From NCBI RefSeq assembly GCF_963576545.1, contig NC_083637.1:17947507-18011506 (forward strand): DNA of 64,000 nucleotides. The letters are read 5' to 3'. The position numbers were made by a program, and so were the translations under genes. This DNA is from Limanda limanda. Lineage: Eukaryota > Chordata > Actinopteri > Pleuronectiformes > Pleuronectidae. Positions within the stretch are counted from its first letter, which is position 1, and each line of letters begins with the position of its first letter. The notes beneath the pieces are model-generated. The model ran no database searches, had not been told where the DNA came from, and saw only the letters and a program-made list of their open reading frames with translations. Positions 1 to 14,040 of the stretch are shown here, piece after piece.

Positions 1-2170
1 GGAGAGTGTTGGCAGCATGTGGCTACTCTTTGGCGTTTTGCTAATGACACAGACCTTTCTCAGCTGCTGCGGTGAATGTTATGGTGACATTTCACTCAAG
101 ACCATTTCAATCATATGTCACACAGTGGTAAACTCAGTGTTGCTTCCTCTGTGGGAAAGAAGTACACCATTTTAAAACATGCAAAGTTAAAGGAAATGAT
201 AAGACTTAGAGATTTACAGCTGTTTTGCTGATTTATAAATGTGTGCATTTAAAAACAATCCAACCATTATGAACAGCATTTGTACAAATAAGAACAATAA
301 CATGTTGTTGGTATCTATGGCCAGAACACTAGCAGCTCATGCTCTTACAGTACCAACCAAATCACAACGGTAATCATGGTAAAAATTGAAATGGTAAAAC
401 TATACAGCAGGAAATTATGGTATGCATGGAAACCAGTTTATCATTTATTATTTATCAATGCATTATTTGGATCATGATCAAGAAGATAAGTAGTCATTCA
501 GTTGTTCTATCATCACAAAGATGGGTGTAGTGGACAAGAAGACAGCGAAAGTACAACATTTAGAGCAGAGTGATGCAGGAAATAGGAAAAGGATCTGGCT
601 TTATTATGGCGCCATGTCATATGCAAAGTGTACTAAACAAACACAAATGTACTAAATTTGGAAAGAGTTTGCATATGTGACTGAGAGCTTTGTCTAGACG
701 TCTCTGAGAGAGGGAGCAAAAGTGATGGGCCGGTGACGACAGACAAAGGATCACACAAGGGAAACAGAAACGGGGAAGAAAAGAAAAGGCAGTTAGAGGA
801 AAGAGAATATGATGTTAAAGTGAAAGATATATGGCATGTGATAGATTGAGTGTGAATGGCTGTGAGGGAATGAGACTTTGGAAAGCGATAAGAGCAGCAG
901 ATGGAATGCAGACAGAGAGATAAAGTCCGAGGAGAGATGAAAGGGAACGTAACAGAAGAACGGAGAGAAAAGAAAGACATGATAAGAAATGCAGGCAAAG
1001 CTAATGGGAAGAACAACAGAGGGAGATAAACAAAGCAGCGACTTTATCTAATTTGTCTGTGGACGTGAGTGACAGGATCCATTAGTCCAGGTTACGCTCT
1101 TCAGGCCACACTTCCAAATCTGAACAGATGGACCCGGGGAAAGGATGTGTTGAGGTCGAGCCAGAAGTGAGTGTGTGTGGTCTCTGCTGTGGCTTTTCTG
1201 CTGAGAAACATAAACGTGGTCAGCACAGGTCTCAAAAAGTGGCAAATCATATTAACTGAAGACCAATTAGGGGCTTGAACACAGTTAATTATAATTTCGT
1301 CTGTGTTTGTTAGCAGGATTACGCAAAAACTACTCCGCTGATTCCATGAAATGCTGTGGAGTTGTGGATGATGACCCGAGAAAGTATCCATTAAGTATTG
1401 GTGCCGATCTGGATCAGGGGGCAGATCCAGGAATCTTTTCTCGCTTTCCTCTGACATTTGCAAGATTTTCCCTGATTTCCCAGTGAATAATTCATGAATC
1501 TTGATGAAAAAACAACAAACAACCAGTATAGGGGACTGATATTTATGAGTTTGTGCCATTTGGTGCAGATCCAAAAGAGAATCTGGATCAAGTGAATTTA
1601 AATGTGGTTTAATTAAGGGACTGTTGGACGTTGAGGGAAATTAAATCTGAAAACTACTATTTGATCTTCTACATGTTAAATCTAACTGGGTAACTTATCC
1701 CAACAACTGATGTATTAAATCTGATGCTCCTCACAAGTGGTTGAATTTAAATGTGGTTTCATAAGGGGACTGTTGGACCATTGGCATTTGCAACTAATAT
1801 TAAACGGTTCTAGGTTTTAAATTGGACTTTATACATTTTGGAGCCGCCCAGCGACCTGTGTCACCTCAGTGACAATATCTAATATTTAGACATAAGACAA
1901 AACAAATCCTGGGGTCACATGAAAAAAACTGTGGCTGTGTGTGGAAAAGAAAAATGCTGACATTTTCACCTATCAATCAAAATGCAGCAGAAGTCTGCAC
2001 ATGTTTCCCTTGAGGAAATCCGCTGGTCGACCAGTATTGTGGAGTTGCAAAATCATCCTCTGTTCGAGGCAGAGATCGACAGATAGTATCAATAAAGAAA
2101 TGCAGCAGAGGATTCTTGGTTTTAAAAAAACAGGGTGCATGTTGCTGAATCAGCTTAAGGACCTTTATTA
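1..2170. other. No gene seen (repeat remnants)
   Basis: AT-rich DNA with a purine-rich stretch (660-1020). From about 1300 it holds a copy of the GATTACGCAAAAAC repeat family. No exon-like sequence recognised on either strand. Confidence 0.6.
1301..1790 (+). repeat. Dispersed repeat copy A (GATTACGCAAAAAC family), duplicated tail
   Basis: Reads from CAGGATTACGCAAAAACTAC through a GGATCAGGGGGCAGATCCAGG block, AATAATTCATGAATCTTGATG and TTTGGTGCAGATCCA to GGGACTGTTGGAC. The last 45 bases (1593-1637) recur at 1738-1785. Four other copies in this window share the same blocks. A common teleost dispersed repeat whose formal name I do not know. Confidence 0.75.
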
Positions 2171-2179
2171 TTTGGCTTC

Positions 2180-2410
2180 AGGCGACTGTGGCTCAGGAGA
2201 TTAAGAGGGTCGTCCATTAACCAGGAGGTCAGTGGTTTGATCCCTTGCGTCACTAGGGTGTATTCTGAAGTGTCCTTGGGCAAGATAACCCAAATTTCCC
2301 CTGACGGCCGCACCAACGATGTAAGAATGGTGTGTGATAGAAAAAGTGCTGTGTATAGAAGCACTGTGTGAATGGGTGAATGCAACCTGTAGTGTAAAGA
2401 TGACTCTAAA
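2180..2410 (+). mobile_element. tRNA-derived SINE
   Basis: It has a pol III A-box-like TGGCTCAGGAG (2189-2199) and a B-box-like GGTTTGATCCC (2234-2244) 34 bp apart, as in a tRNA gene. A body follows with TGTCCTTGGGCAAGATA and AATGGGTGAATGCAACCTGT, wording typical of a widespread teleost SINE. It cannot fold as a real tRNA. The 3' edge is approximate. Confidence 0.7.
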
Positions 2411-5400
2411 TACGCTCAATACAAACACAATCCATTTTCCATTTGCTTCCTCTCATTCTGTAGCTGTCTCTCGGTGCTTTACATTGTCTGCTGCAATTTT
2501 TTTTTTAAATGCCATCATTCGAGAATACTGAGTGCAGAATACTGCACTTTGTTGCCGTTGCTATTGTCTCAGCTATACATCAGATTTGGAGCGGATTGGA
2601 AATGTTTGCACAATAGGCTAATTGGACAGGCGGGGAATTATATTTTGTCGATTTGGAGGAACACAAGCGTTGAACTGCCTCATGCTTTTTGGCAACAATG
2701 TTTGTGAGGCTCAGTTGGTTAATTAAAGTTTTGAAAGACACACAAACACACACATGCACAGAGTCTGGAATAGAAACAAGGCCCAGCTGAGTCCCACCAA
2801 TGACAGTCAAGGACACACCGACACCAAGCCGACATGATTATGCCACAACTCGCCCGCTCTAAGGGAGGACTACTAATGAACAGAAACATCACTTGTTCAC
2901 TCCGGGACCCTCCCTCTCTCTTTTTCTCTCCCTCTTTTTTTTCCCCTATCCATCTCTGTCTCTCTCATGTTCACACACACACACACAACAATTTCCTTTC
3001 TCCCATGATCTCACTGACTTGCAATGGCTATAGGCTTAACTGGCTCTCACTCATTCCAGTTGTGCTGTCCAATCCCCCAGTTAAATGTGCATGCATATGT
3101 GAACTGTACATGAGCATTAACATGCTACTTTTTTATTTTTTTTATATTTTTATTAGGAGGTATGGCACAGTAGAACAGTAATCAATGTCAAATTTACATT
3201 GGGTATCACAAAATCTCAGTACGACAATTAACAATATATAGAGATATTGACACCATAAAAACACTGTGCATCACGATGGATTAAGAGTAAGATATACAAT
3301 CTTCCTCCTAGGATGTTTTTCTTATTTTATGGACCACATGAATGTGGTCATGCGAACAATACATTACAGAACTCAATGAAAATAATAAAAATAATGATAG
3401 ATAGATAACTGAAAATTCTCTTAAGTAATAATTAAGTATTAAAGCTGCATAGTATAAATAAATTAAAAGAAAAAATAATAAAATTAAATTAAAAAAATAA
3501 AAAAAGTAAAAATAAAAGAATAAGTAAATGAATAAATAAAAAGGAAGAAGAAAGAGAGAAAAGGGGGGGGGGGTCCGTCAATCAGGGGGCAGGGACTGGA
3601 GAGAATGTAAGAATGTAAGAAAGGGAAGCCACTTATTATGAAATTTGTTAGAGCTACCTTTCACTGAATATCTGACATGGTGTCGTTGAGCCACTGAGTA
3701 CTAGAGGGAGCTTTAGTCGACTTCCAGTGGAGAAGAAGGTGGCGTCTTGCCAACATGTTACTTTTAATAACTTCATACTTTCTGTATTGTTCCTGATCTT
3801 TCCCCCCTTTTTCCTGGCTTCAACCTCATCGTGTAGTTTGCAGAGGCTCAGTAAATACAGAAAAAAATTCAAGTACACCCAACTCTCTAACTCCACTCTC
3901 TGATAAATGATGCTGTTTTGCATTTGATTACCTCAGCCGATCCCGCCGCGTTGATTTATTATGGTGTGTGTCTGTGTCCCAGAGCTGCTTCTTCTATGTT
4001 ATGCTAAACAGTCACACAATTTCACAAAGTCCGACTCCACCGAGGGTTCTTAAAAATTAAAAATCTTTTTATAGCAACATTCATATGAGAATATTACATC
4101 ATGCTACAATCGGAGCTCTAGGCGTTGTGAGATGAATTATCATCGGGAAAAATAAAACTGACGCTAACGCGACGACCAAGGCTGGAGTCAGACAGGGAGC
4201 TGAAGGAGGTTGAAGTTTGCGTGACCTTATTCTGACTTTGAGCTGCCGTGGAGTTCTCTTTTTATTCGCGTGTGTGGATGTGAGTTTTCGGGTGTGATGC
4301 CACAGGTCCCGACCATCTGTTAGAGCACAGAGGTCACCTCCTGCCAGCAGCATCTGTGTGCAGAGCATGAAGCCTGACACACACATACACACAGATGGAG
4401 GATTAGCTTATATCTGTATAGCTGCACTTATTTCTGTCAAGGACGCACATCAGTTCAGATATCCAGTAATGTGAAAGTTGCATATTCAGATTGAATTGCT
4501 CAGGCTTTTCAGAAGGCAGTTCTTTTTTATATATAACTTGTCTTTGTGCAAACACGCTCCTGATTTGTTTTTATTTTTCCACAGCCTCCTCTCGTATCTT
4601 ATCATGTTTTGCCAGATGGAGAGAATGAAGTGTTCTCAAACAGCAGAATTGTACCCACTGTAGCAAAGCTCGTCACTGTGGCATGTAGCCCACATTAAAG
4701 TAAAGTAAGGAAGCTTTTGCTGCAAATCAACTTTCGTACCCCAGAAATTTGTATTTTTAAAAGGTGCAATTATTTGCCTGAAGTAAGCAAAATGTACCTT
4801 TTACAATGAAATAGTTACAACTAGCAGTAGTGACAGAATCACTGTGCTACACTCTTAAATATTGTATACCTTTTAATAGGTGGATAAATAGTTTTTAAAG
4901 TCTGGTCTTTTGTAAATGTGTAAATTTGCCTCTCTACACATCAACTGGAACAATAGTCAGTCCTTCACCAGCTGTCCACCTCCAACACTGTTAGATAGAG
5001 CCAGTCTGAAAAGCACCATTACTGAGAATTGAATCTCTTCTTTGCAGTGATGGATGAGATTGTTTTTTTTCTGCCTTGGCAGCGCAGGTGCCTCAATGTG
5101 AGTTTGGCCTTTACTGGTTTAATACTGAGCTATTCTCGCCTTTAGTTCAGGCTCAGTTTCTACACACTTTTTTAAACCCCCTCAGAAACTGTATTTTGAG
5201 TCTTGCAGAATTGAAGTGTATGTCTAAGAGGTCTGTATGTTTACTGTGTGTCTTTGTATGTGGACTTGAAAGAGACAAAGACAGTGTTACATTTTGCCCT
5301 CTATCCCCACTTTTTATGATGACACCCCTTTTTAACACTTAACTTCTCCTTCTGTCCTGGGGCCTCTATCCTCATCCCCTGTAAAACAGAGCAAAGTGCA

Positions 5401-6288
5401 GAACTGACGTCACTTGAACCTGTACCTATAAAGTGTCCTTTCTCCAGTCAATGAAGAAGAGTGAGAGTCACAGGGCTCAGCATTAAACAGGAAATGTGCC
5501 TATCCAAGTAGATTCGATATTATTGCAAACACCTGATATACACTATTTCTTCAAAACGTCTTTATAAAATACCAGATCACATATACTTTATACACATCAG
5601 TGGATAAACGGATCGATCTCATAGCTTCAAACCAAAATATGACAACAAAGTTTTTCAAGATAGCAATATTGAGCATATATTAGCTCAGTTTCTTACTGCT
5701 TCACTTCCAATGAGAGCTAATGAAAGGGCAGGGAGGTGTCCTCTCCATGTACTGTCTGCAAGTTACTGCAGTAGTGGTCCCGACTGAAATGTATTCACAA
5801 GCAATACCATTTAGAAATGACTGTGTGGTAAGTGCTGAGGTTGCACTTTACTGAGTCTGAATGATGCCTTACAGGAAGGTGTCAAACAGCTGAATCAGTG
5901 TGACCAACACGATGCCTTCTCTGTCATTCACTCCTCTGCAGAGTCTATTTTTCCCCCTCCGTTTGCATTGTTAAAAGTGCTAGTGCTGTTTACTCTTCAG
6001 AGAAGAAACTGAACGGCTACTGGGACTGTGTGGTACTGGGCAAAACATTACCCATGTGTCATCTCTGTACCCTGAGTCTTATTGAATAAATGAGTCCACT
6101 CTTCCTCTCTTTCTGTCTGACCCTCCCTCCCTTATCTCTCCAGACCAGTGCTGAGAGTCTGGGTAAAGCTCTTCTGTCCATCTGTCTGTCTTGTTATCCA
6201 TAATTAGGTTCCAGACACTATCTTCTTCTCTTCAAAGCGGATAATCTGGATTTTCTGTAACAGCACCGTTGCCCCAACCCCCCCCCCC
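2411..6288. other. No gene seen
   Basis: AT-rich non-coding DNA. 3120-3560 is A/T low-complexity sequence (AATAAA-like steps, ends in G9 at 3564-3573). 4090-4400 is slightly GC-richer but has no exon I can support. The rest shows nothing. Confidence 0.55.
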
Positions 6289-6291
6289 TCT

Positions 6292-6366
<75 letters not shown>

Positions 6367-6400
6367 CTCTCTATCGCTCTCTCTCTCTCTGCCCCCTAAT
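6289..6400 (+). repeat. (CT)n microsatellite
   Basis: About 110 bp of CT, preceded by a C-run, with a few CG and TA interruptions at the right end. Confidence 0.97.
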
Positions 6401-6780
6401 ATGTGCCAGTAGCATTTCTTTCATCGCTGGAGGCCAGTGAGTAAAAACCCTGGACCCCTCCTCACTACCGCTGTTACCATCCCTCTTTTCCTTTTTTCCT
6501 AGTTTCTCTCTCGTCTGCAGCCCATGTTTTATTTGGGCGTTGCCTGATTTTAATCATTGATTTTTCTCCACAGGCTCAGGATCCTCTTTCCTTTCTATCC
6601 CTCTCTCGTTGCAGATTTTTGTTTCTCTGACCCCCCCATTTTCACATTCAATCAATTCATCCCTCTTTTTTTTTACATTCCCCTTTCTTCCTCTCTTTCT
6701 TTCTCTCCTTCTTTTTGCCCCTCATTTTCTTTCTGTTTGTTTAATTAGGTCGCTGATTGTCCTGTGATGTGTGGCCTGCA

Positions 6781-6788
6781 TATAAAAG
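6781..6788 (+). promoter_or_regulatory. Possible TATA box
   Basis: TATAAAAG after GTGGCCTGCA and followed by CTGTCACAGGAGCTCAG. No gene is visible downstream, so it may be chance or an unannotated first exon. Confidence 0.2.
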
Positions 6789-7332
6789 CTGTCACAGGAG
6801 CTCAGTTCTGGATCACTGCCTCTTCCTTCTCCCCCCTCTTTCTATCTATCTCTCTTTCTTTCACCCTCTTTCATAAACAACATAGTTATACTCACACACA
6901 CTCACACAAATTACCATGAGGGCTACAACCTTTCATTGCATTGTTTTGAATTTAAAAACATGATACACAACAACATAATGTAAATGAGAAATTGTAAAGT
7001 ATTCATTATCAGTTCTGCAGTAGCACAGTTTTCAAACTTTATAAGTGGGGCGATGAGAGGACAGTAAGTCACTTACAGCATGTTACTGTATAAATATGAC
7101 TGCAGAAATATCACTGTGGAAGTGTTTCTTCATGCTTTTTAAAAAAAATGTGTATTGTGCTGTACACTGTTGATCCTAAAACTGATTTAACATTGTTGAC
7201 TCCAGCTGTGGAGATCATAGCACGGAGAAAGAAATGTAGTAATGTTGAGGGAAAGTTACTTTAGAGGAAGATTCTGGTTGCACAAACTGTTTCAACAGGT
7301 GTTTCAGCAGAATTTTAAGCTCCACAGTGTTA

Positions 7333-7380
7333 CAACACACACACACAAACACACTCACACACACACACACACACACACAC
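7333..7380 (+). repeat. (CA)n microsatellite, interrupted
   Basis: CA steps with AA and CT interruptions. Confidence 0.95.
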
Positions 7381-10027
7381 AAAGACGCACAATAACCACA
7401 GCTGGCTCATAACCTTTTCCCATGCTAACACGAACTGTGAGTAAATAAATGAGCCATTTTCGTCAAAGTGTTACAGAGACCAACTTCCGGTGTCAACATT
7501 CAGGTGTCACCACAGCAGCAGTGAGCAAATTAAATACTCCTACAAAGGCCCAGTGGTACTCACAAAAAATACGAAATACTCAAAAGCTCATAAATACAAA
7601 AATGTTACTGTTTTTAAAACAACCCCTAAAATATTTACCTCATAGAAAGAAGTGGTGTATCATGAACATAGTAATGCCACATTTGGCCACTTGTTATTTC
7701 TTTGGTTTCTGCCAGACAGTTTTTTTTTTATTGCTAACCCATAAATAGGTTTACAGAGAAGGATGACTTGGCAGCATTGACTTAGTCACTCACACACCCT
7801 CGGCTACAAAAGCAATACGATATTGAAGGACCATAAAATCTGTTGCTTTGAATTCAAATTGCATCGGTTCTAATGTCAGAATGGACTCTTAAAAAATACA
7901 GAATTAGTAGAGTAGAAAAACATATGAACTTATAAAACAAAGTATAATAGCAAGGTTCTGCTATATTACATTGTGTCTGTTGTGGTGGCACAAAACTATG
8001 AAAATCTTCATCAGGAAGAGGAGTAACCAATGACATAATGTGACCAATAAAAGGTTTTAAAAAATGCAAACTGTCCTATTTGGGATTTCAGGCTGTGATA
8101 ATAAGTCCTGCCCCCTCCCTATAGTTAATCCAAATACCTTCATATTTGTTGTTTTTGTGCTCTTCGTTTATCTCATAGCAAAGTGCATTTACATTCCGAT
8201 GCTCTGGTCAATAACTTCTTTCATGGTTCAGTGTTTTCTCTCCTGTCTGTGAGGATAATTAGCAGCCATTGTTAGTGGCATTGTTTCAGTTCAGCTCACA
8301 CAGAGCGCCCTCCCTTATCCACTGGAACCTTTCAACAGAGGAAGTGAAAACCTCAAGGTAATCCCCAACGTCTCGCTAAAGCTCTGTACTACTTCTTCTT
8401 CAGCTTGTATCGAAGTAACAGTTCATGTTTTGCAGAAGTGTTGTTTTAAGTTTTTAATTTTGTTAATCCCTTTTCTCTTTGCTCTCTCTCTGGTTTTAAT
8501 CAGACTTGTCTTTATTTTCCTCTTCGTCACCTCCTCATTGATTCCTGTGTCACCTGCTGTCTCAGAGGTCTGGTAGTGATTTGATAGATGGATGCTTTGG
8601 TCTCGTATTGATCATGGAGCTTTGATCTGCTGTCAGTCAGGTGTTAGTCAGACCTGCTCAGCATACTGACAGAGTAGATTCTCACTATTTGCTGCGGACA
8701 ATGTTATCTCTTTTTTGTGTATATTTTGTAATTCTATACAGTATATCCCACAGCACATATCAGCCTTATCTTGCAAACATTTAGCCGAAATGGAGGTCAG
8801 TTTGCAGAAAGAGGAGATATTGAATCAATCATCCATGTATTATCTGTGCCCATTAACATGTATGAAATAAATCTAAACAATGAGCCTCATTCACTAAGAA
8901 GACATTTCTCCTTAAAACCCACTTACACAGGTTTTACAAAGATTCTGACATTCACCAATGTTTTCTCTGCTGGGGTTTGTTCTACACAATGAAGAACACA
9001 CATAAAGAATATTCGGTCAATAATGCAAATGCAAATGTTTAAATTTGTAATGCAGGCTAAGCACCTATATAACACATTTTAAACACATGGTCACAAAAAT
9101 ACGTCTTTAGGTTTTACTCCCTGGTGTCTATTTAATGTGTCACATGTCTCACTGTTTTACAGCTACAGATTTTACCGCGCACTAAGCAGAACCTGAACCG
9201 GAATAATATTTAAATCATTTAGTCTGAACCCGAGCCAGCATATCTGCTCCCGATGGGTCCTGTCAAGTTCAGTTAGTGCTAACATTAAGTGATAGCGGAT
9301 GTGACCAACTTCAACCTTTTACTTGCTTTGGTTTTTATGGATCTAAATTTAATGTTGCTTTAACTACATATTAGTAACGCTGAGGTGCATCCTCTGTATC
9401 TTCTCTTATACTTGACACTCGCTTTTCATTCATAACCCTGCCAGAGTACATTGTGTCCCTATACAGATGCAATCTACCCATGTAAACAGTAATCAATCTC
9501 TCCACGACACTGTGCGAGGTTTCCCTGAAGGCATCGCTAACCCAGTGGCCTCTTTTCACTCATATTGCATTGCAGCCACATTGTCACCAATATATAGATT
9601 TGTCGATGGCTCATCCTGTGCACGTCTGAGCAGCAGGAGTCCTGATGTGAAAGCCTGATCAAACGTTGCTGTAAAGTTGATCGTTCATTCATTCAAAGAC
9701 GCTATCTGTTGTTGTGACTTGTCCTCAAATAGCAGGAGATAATGTTACCCAGATGTTTGCAGAGCTTTCTGTGCTGGGCTGTCTGCTCTAAATGGTTGAA
9801 ATGGATCAAGGGCAAGAATTTCAAATGAGGAACTTCATACAGGAAGTTGCTCTTTGTTTGGCATTAAACCCTCATGTTTTTATGACAGGAAGTCATACCT
9901 TGATGGAGCTTAAACATTCGTTTCTGCTTCACACCTCATGATGGTGTAAATGTGTGCGTCTGTAAATGTTTATCGCCCCCTGATGAAGTTTAGTGTTGTT
10001 AAACTAACCTGAAATGTTAGAATATTT

Positions 10028-10440
10028 AAAGGTACAATATGAGTCTGTCAATCAAAGAAATAACAAAATACTTAATTTGATGGAGTCTTGTAGCAGCGTG
10101 GGTTCATGAGAGTTGTCGTCTTCACCACTTTTGCCGAACTACCCGATACAACTCGGGCGCAAGTCATGTTAATGGTTGAGGTAATGAATAATCCTGATCC
10201 GTTACGAGTAACCAATACTGACAATGGAAGGAAAAAACAGCAGACTGGCTAACCGTGTGTCTTTCCTTCATCATATGTTGCTCTGGAAGTAAAGCGAGTT
10301 GACAGAATGAAAATGCAACAAGATAAACATCCCATTACTTTAAATTACATTGGGGATATCTCTGTGTTTTAACATTGTTGGAAACATTTAGGAAAATGTA
10401 GACACAAGTCAACAAACATGTTACAGAGGTCTAGTCGTTT
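10028..10440 (+). repeat. Possible dispersed teleost repeat
   Basis: Starts AAAGGTACAATATGAG and ends around GTGTTTTAACATTGTTGGAA ACATTTAGGAAAATG. Both phrases are familiar from common fish repeats. No other copy in this window proves it. Confidence 0.35.
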
Positions 10441-11939
10441 TTTTTATATCTTTAAATTAATTTGTCGTCTTTGTGATTCTCTTCCTCTGAACGTCCCTCT
10501 TTACTTCACGTCCTGTCCTTTCCTCATATCAAGATGATCTCCTAAATTTTTTCAGTCTGACGTTGTTAGACTTAGATATTAATGGCCTCCGGTGTCAAGC
10601 TATAAAGCAGTGGAAATGATCCTGCAGATTTCAGGCTGTTTGAGTCTGTCTCACTCTCCCTGACTCGTTCACTCACTCTGCCTCTGAACCTTCTTCTCGC
10701 TGCCGACACTCTCACATTGTGCAGTCCATGTTCGCATGCTGTCGGATCTCATAGGCTCTGTATCTGTAACAGATGTCAGCTTCAACTGTGCAGAGCTCCT
10801 CCAAACCGTAGTCCTGTATAATGATAGAGGATAATTGTGGGATCTAAAGCGTAACATTATAAATGTATCCGTAGTTATCAATTATGCCAGAAGTTATACA
10901 TCTGCCCTGTAGCCTCATCAGGTCTGTGCCATGATTCAGACTGGACTTATGGAAATTATCAAGTGCAGGATCTCTAAAGGAATTCTCCAGGCTGGAGAAT
11001 CAACTGTGTACGTGTGTTGAATACATTTTAGTTTTGAAACGCTTCACCACTCCTGCAATCACGCCTGCCTTCCACACTACTCTGGAGTTGAGAGTTGATT
11101 GGTTTGTAAACGCTGCGGCCCAGTTTTAGTTGGAAAACTCCACCACTGCTTTAGGACGGGCAAAAAGAGACGTTTGTGGCGCAGTCGCCCACATTCACTT
11201 CCTGACTTTTTATCTGTCCTGACTCGGCCACCAGCAGTGAATGTAAAACGTTGTAAACATGTAACTGTCAGATCCACCTCATCGTCAGTCCAGGAATAAA
11301 AATCACAAAATTCACTTTTCTCCATCACTGGGTCCTGTTAATAGTATTTTCAGCAACTAATCAACCAAATCTGCTTCCTGTTTACTTCAGCAAGCACACG
11401 GCCAGAGTACGACAATTGTCACTTGATATACGTTTTCAGGTGCATTAGTATGGATGGCGATTTTTTTCTTATGCAGAGCTAAAACGCTAGTTTGAACTGA
11501 GATAATTTCCGTTTTAAAAAGCCATTTTAAAATTAAGAAAAATTTATTTTTAAAAACTTTGCCCATTAACTTGGTGCAGCTCAATAACTTGAGGTCACTT
11601 TTACTGTTTGAAAGAGAAAGCTGCAACCATGCATCACCACAGGCAATTAAAACAGGCAGGTTAAGAACAGACACATAAGAACTGCTGCCCTTAATCTGAC
11701 ATTCAATTTGTCACACAAACACAATAAAAGTTCATATGTGACATAGAAGAAGTGCATAGAAGCATGTTTAGAGAACATTTCAATCTGTGCATGTGTCTCA
11801 TATGTGCAGATATCTGGCTGCAGCAGAGTTGTTCTGAGCATCCACTGTGCTCAGCCCAAACAAGCAGCTCTACCAGCCCACTGCCCCTGAAGAGCATCCC
11901 TGCCCTCGTTTATTTCTCGTATGCTTCTCCTGCTCTCGG

Positions 11940-12016
11940 CCCTCTCGGCCCTCTCCCTCTCTCCCTCTCTCCCTATCTAGCGCTCTCCCTCTCTAGCTCT
12001 CTCCCTCTCTAGCTCT
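11940..12016 (+). repeat. CT-rich tandem repeat (CTCCCTCTCTAG-like)
   Basis: Short tandem units CTCCCTCTCT and AGCTCTCTCCCTCT, imperfect. Confidence 0.85.
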
Positions 12017-13794
12017 GCCCATGTCTTCCCCCACCCTCTTCCTCTCGATCATTCGTCTTGCTGCATTGCGAACCCCAGCAGCTGGTGGAGAATCCCCACA
12101 GAGCAGCTTCAGCCCAACTCTGCAACACATACAATTTTTTAGGTTTATGTTTTTTTTAATACAGAGCGGATTTACCCAATGATGTACAGTATGTGAAGGT
12201 GTGTTTACCTCAGTCCTGTGTCCAACTCTCTGTGAGGAGTATGATGCAGATTTTCCAGCTATCATCTCCACCTTGCCCCTACCTATTTACCCATCATGCA
12301 AAGCAGTACAACAATGTCATCCCCTCTCAGTATAACTTTAACATGACTGTGTTAACTCTCTGTGAACAGCCCCGGTCCACAGCTATGTGTTGCCTTCTTG
12401 AATGAGGCAGGTAGACATGAATAGAATTGTAAATGGCATCTGTGAAAAGGGGGAAAGGGGCCAGCCCTCTGACAAATTGCACATAAACAAACAGCCACAG
12501 GCCATTGGTTGAGCCGCTGCCAGCGTCTCTTGAGAAGTGAAGGAGAAAGAAAAGCAAATGAGAGAGAGAGCGAGAAAGAGGGAGAGAGAGAGGAGATTAT
12601 AGGAGGGGTGCATTCCTTTCCACATAATTAGGTTTTATTTGGCTCCCTCAGCTTGGATCATATCTCTCCCCTCCTCTTCATCATTTTCTCTCCCTTTCTC
12701 TCTCTCTTTCTCATCACTTCATCGGACTTCTTGCAACAAGCACAGGGACTCGAGCATCCGTGGCTCTCTGATAGAAGCAGCATATGAGTCATGAAATTAA
12801 CACTAGAGCACCGAAAATATGTCAGTCACACATTTGTGTAATTTTAGCAGGATTGATATTCAGAGTAACGTTCTGTTGAGGAGAGCCCTCACCTTCCTAA
12901 TAATGAAATGTGATCCATTGGGTAAAGGAACTTCAAGCAAGACAGGAGTATAAAGGGAAGTTCTCAGATGACAATATTCACTGAGCGCTGATCGTAATGG
13001 TGGTTTGTTAGATCAGGAAAATCATGCAGAAATTGCAAATATATCTGTAGAAATATCAGCTGTGTCACATGTGAAACTACATGTATTTGGCAGTTCTTAA
13101 CCATATATAAGATAAGTAAGATTTAGAATAGCTATAGTAACAGCTTTATCCTCCATAAAATTGTTTGTCGATATAGTTTTAATTTCAGTTGAGGCCCAAG
13201 AGCATAGTATAGTTTTAAATTAAATTAGACAATGTCAGAGCCTATAAAGTCATCTCAGGGTGGCAAATGTGGAGAGATGAATGCTTATTCAGAGGTTAAC
13301 TAAAGGCTAAGAAGATACTCAGTCTTTGAAAAAGGTGGAATTTAAAGCAAACTAGCTCCTCTAAGGAATGTAGAGACTGACCACAACCTGTGACAAAACA
13401 TAATGGCACAATTTTTCAGTGCTGACTCTCAAGTCGTTTTCTGTTTCCCGGAGTCAGCATTCAACTATGGGAGCAATTACAAAGATACAAGAGAATATGA
13501 TGTAACTGTAGCCAGGAAAGTGATTGAAATGTCCTGCCGTGCTGAGACAAGAATTTAAAAAGAGAGAAATTATAAATATTATGAAGCATGCACTCAGATA
13601 AGTGATTGAAGTGAGTCACCTTCATTTGATCAACCAAAGTTGTACCCACTTGCAACAACATGTCCACTGCTGTAGGGTTGGGGAGTAACTGATGGAGTCG
13701 GATTTGTGATGGAGCTGGATATTACTGTTTGTATAATTAGATTGTCACTCAGTGGAGCGCAAATACCACCAAGGCCGTAGAGTTTCATGATGAA

Positions 13795-14040
13795 ACCACA
13801 TATACAGTCACTACATTCGGATCTGCACCAAATAGCAAACTCATAAATAACTGTCCCCTGAATCTCCCTGATTAGGATCCATGAATTATTAAATCTATAT
13901 CTGAAAATGTAAAAAAAAAAAAAAAAAACTACTGTAGTGTTAAAGAAAGTGTAAAAAGAATCTGCCCTCTGTGGATCTGTGACAAACTTGAATGGGTTCT
14001 TTCTTGGCCCCTGTGCCATCTCCACCCAGTTTCTTAGAAA
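13795..14040 (-). repeat. Dispersed repeat copy E (GATTACGCAAAAAC family)
   Basis: Reverse orientation. GGATCTGCACCAAAT, AGGATCCATGAATTATT and the AACCCATT/CAAGAAAG part match the complementary blocks of the other copies. An A-run at 13912-13927 interrupts it. Confidence 0.65.

Noticed and set aside
2180..2260. Functional tRNA gene
   Set aside because: A- and B-box-like motifs are present but no acceptor stem or anticodon arm can be built; it is a SINE head.
4099..4392. 97-codon frame on the minus strand
   Set aside because: No homologous content recognised; slightly GC-rich non-coding DNA.
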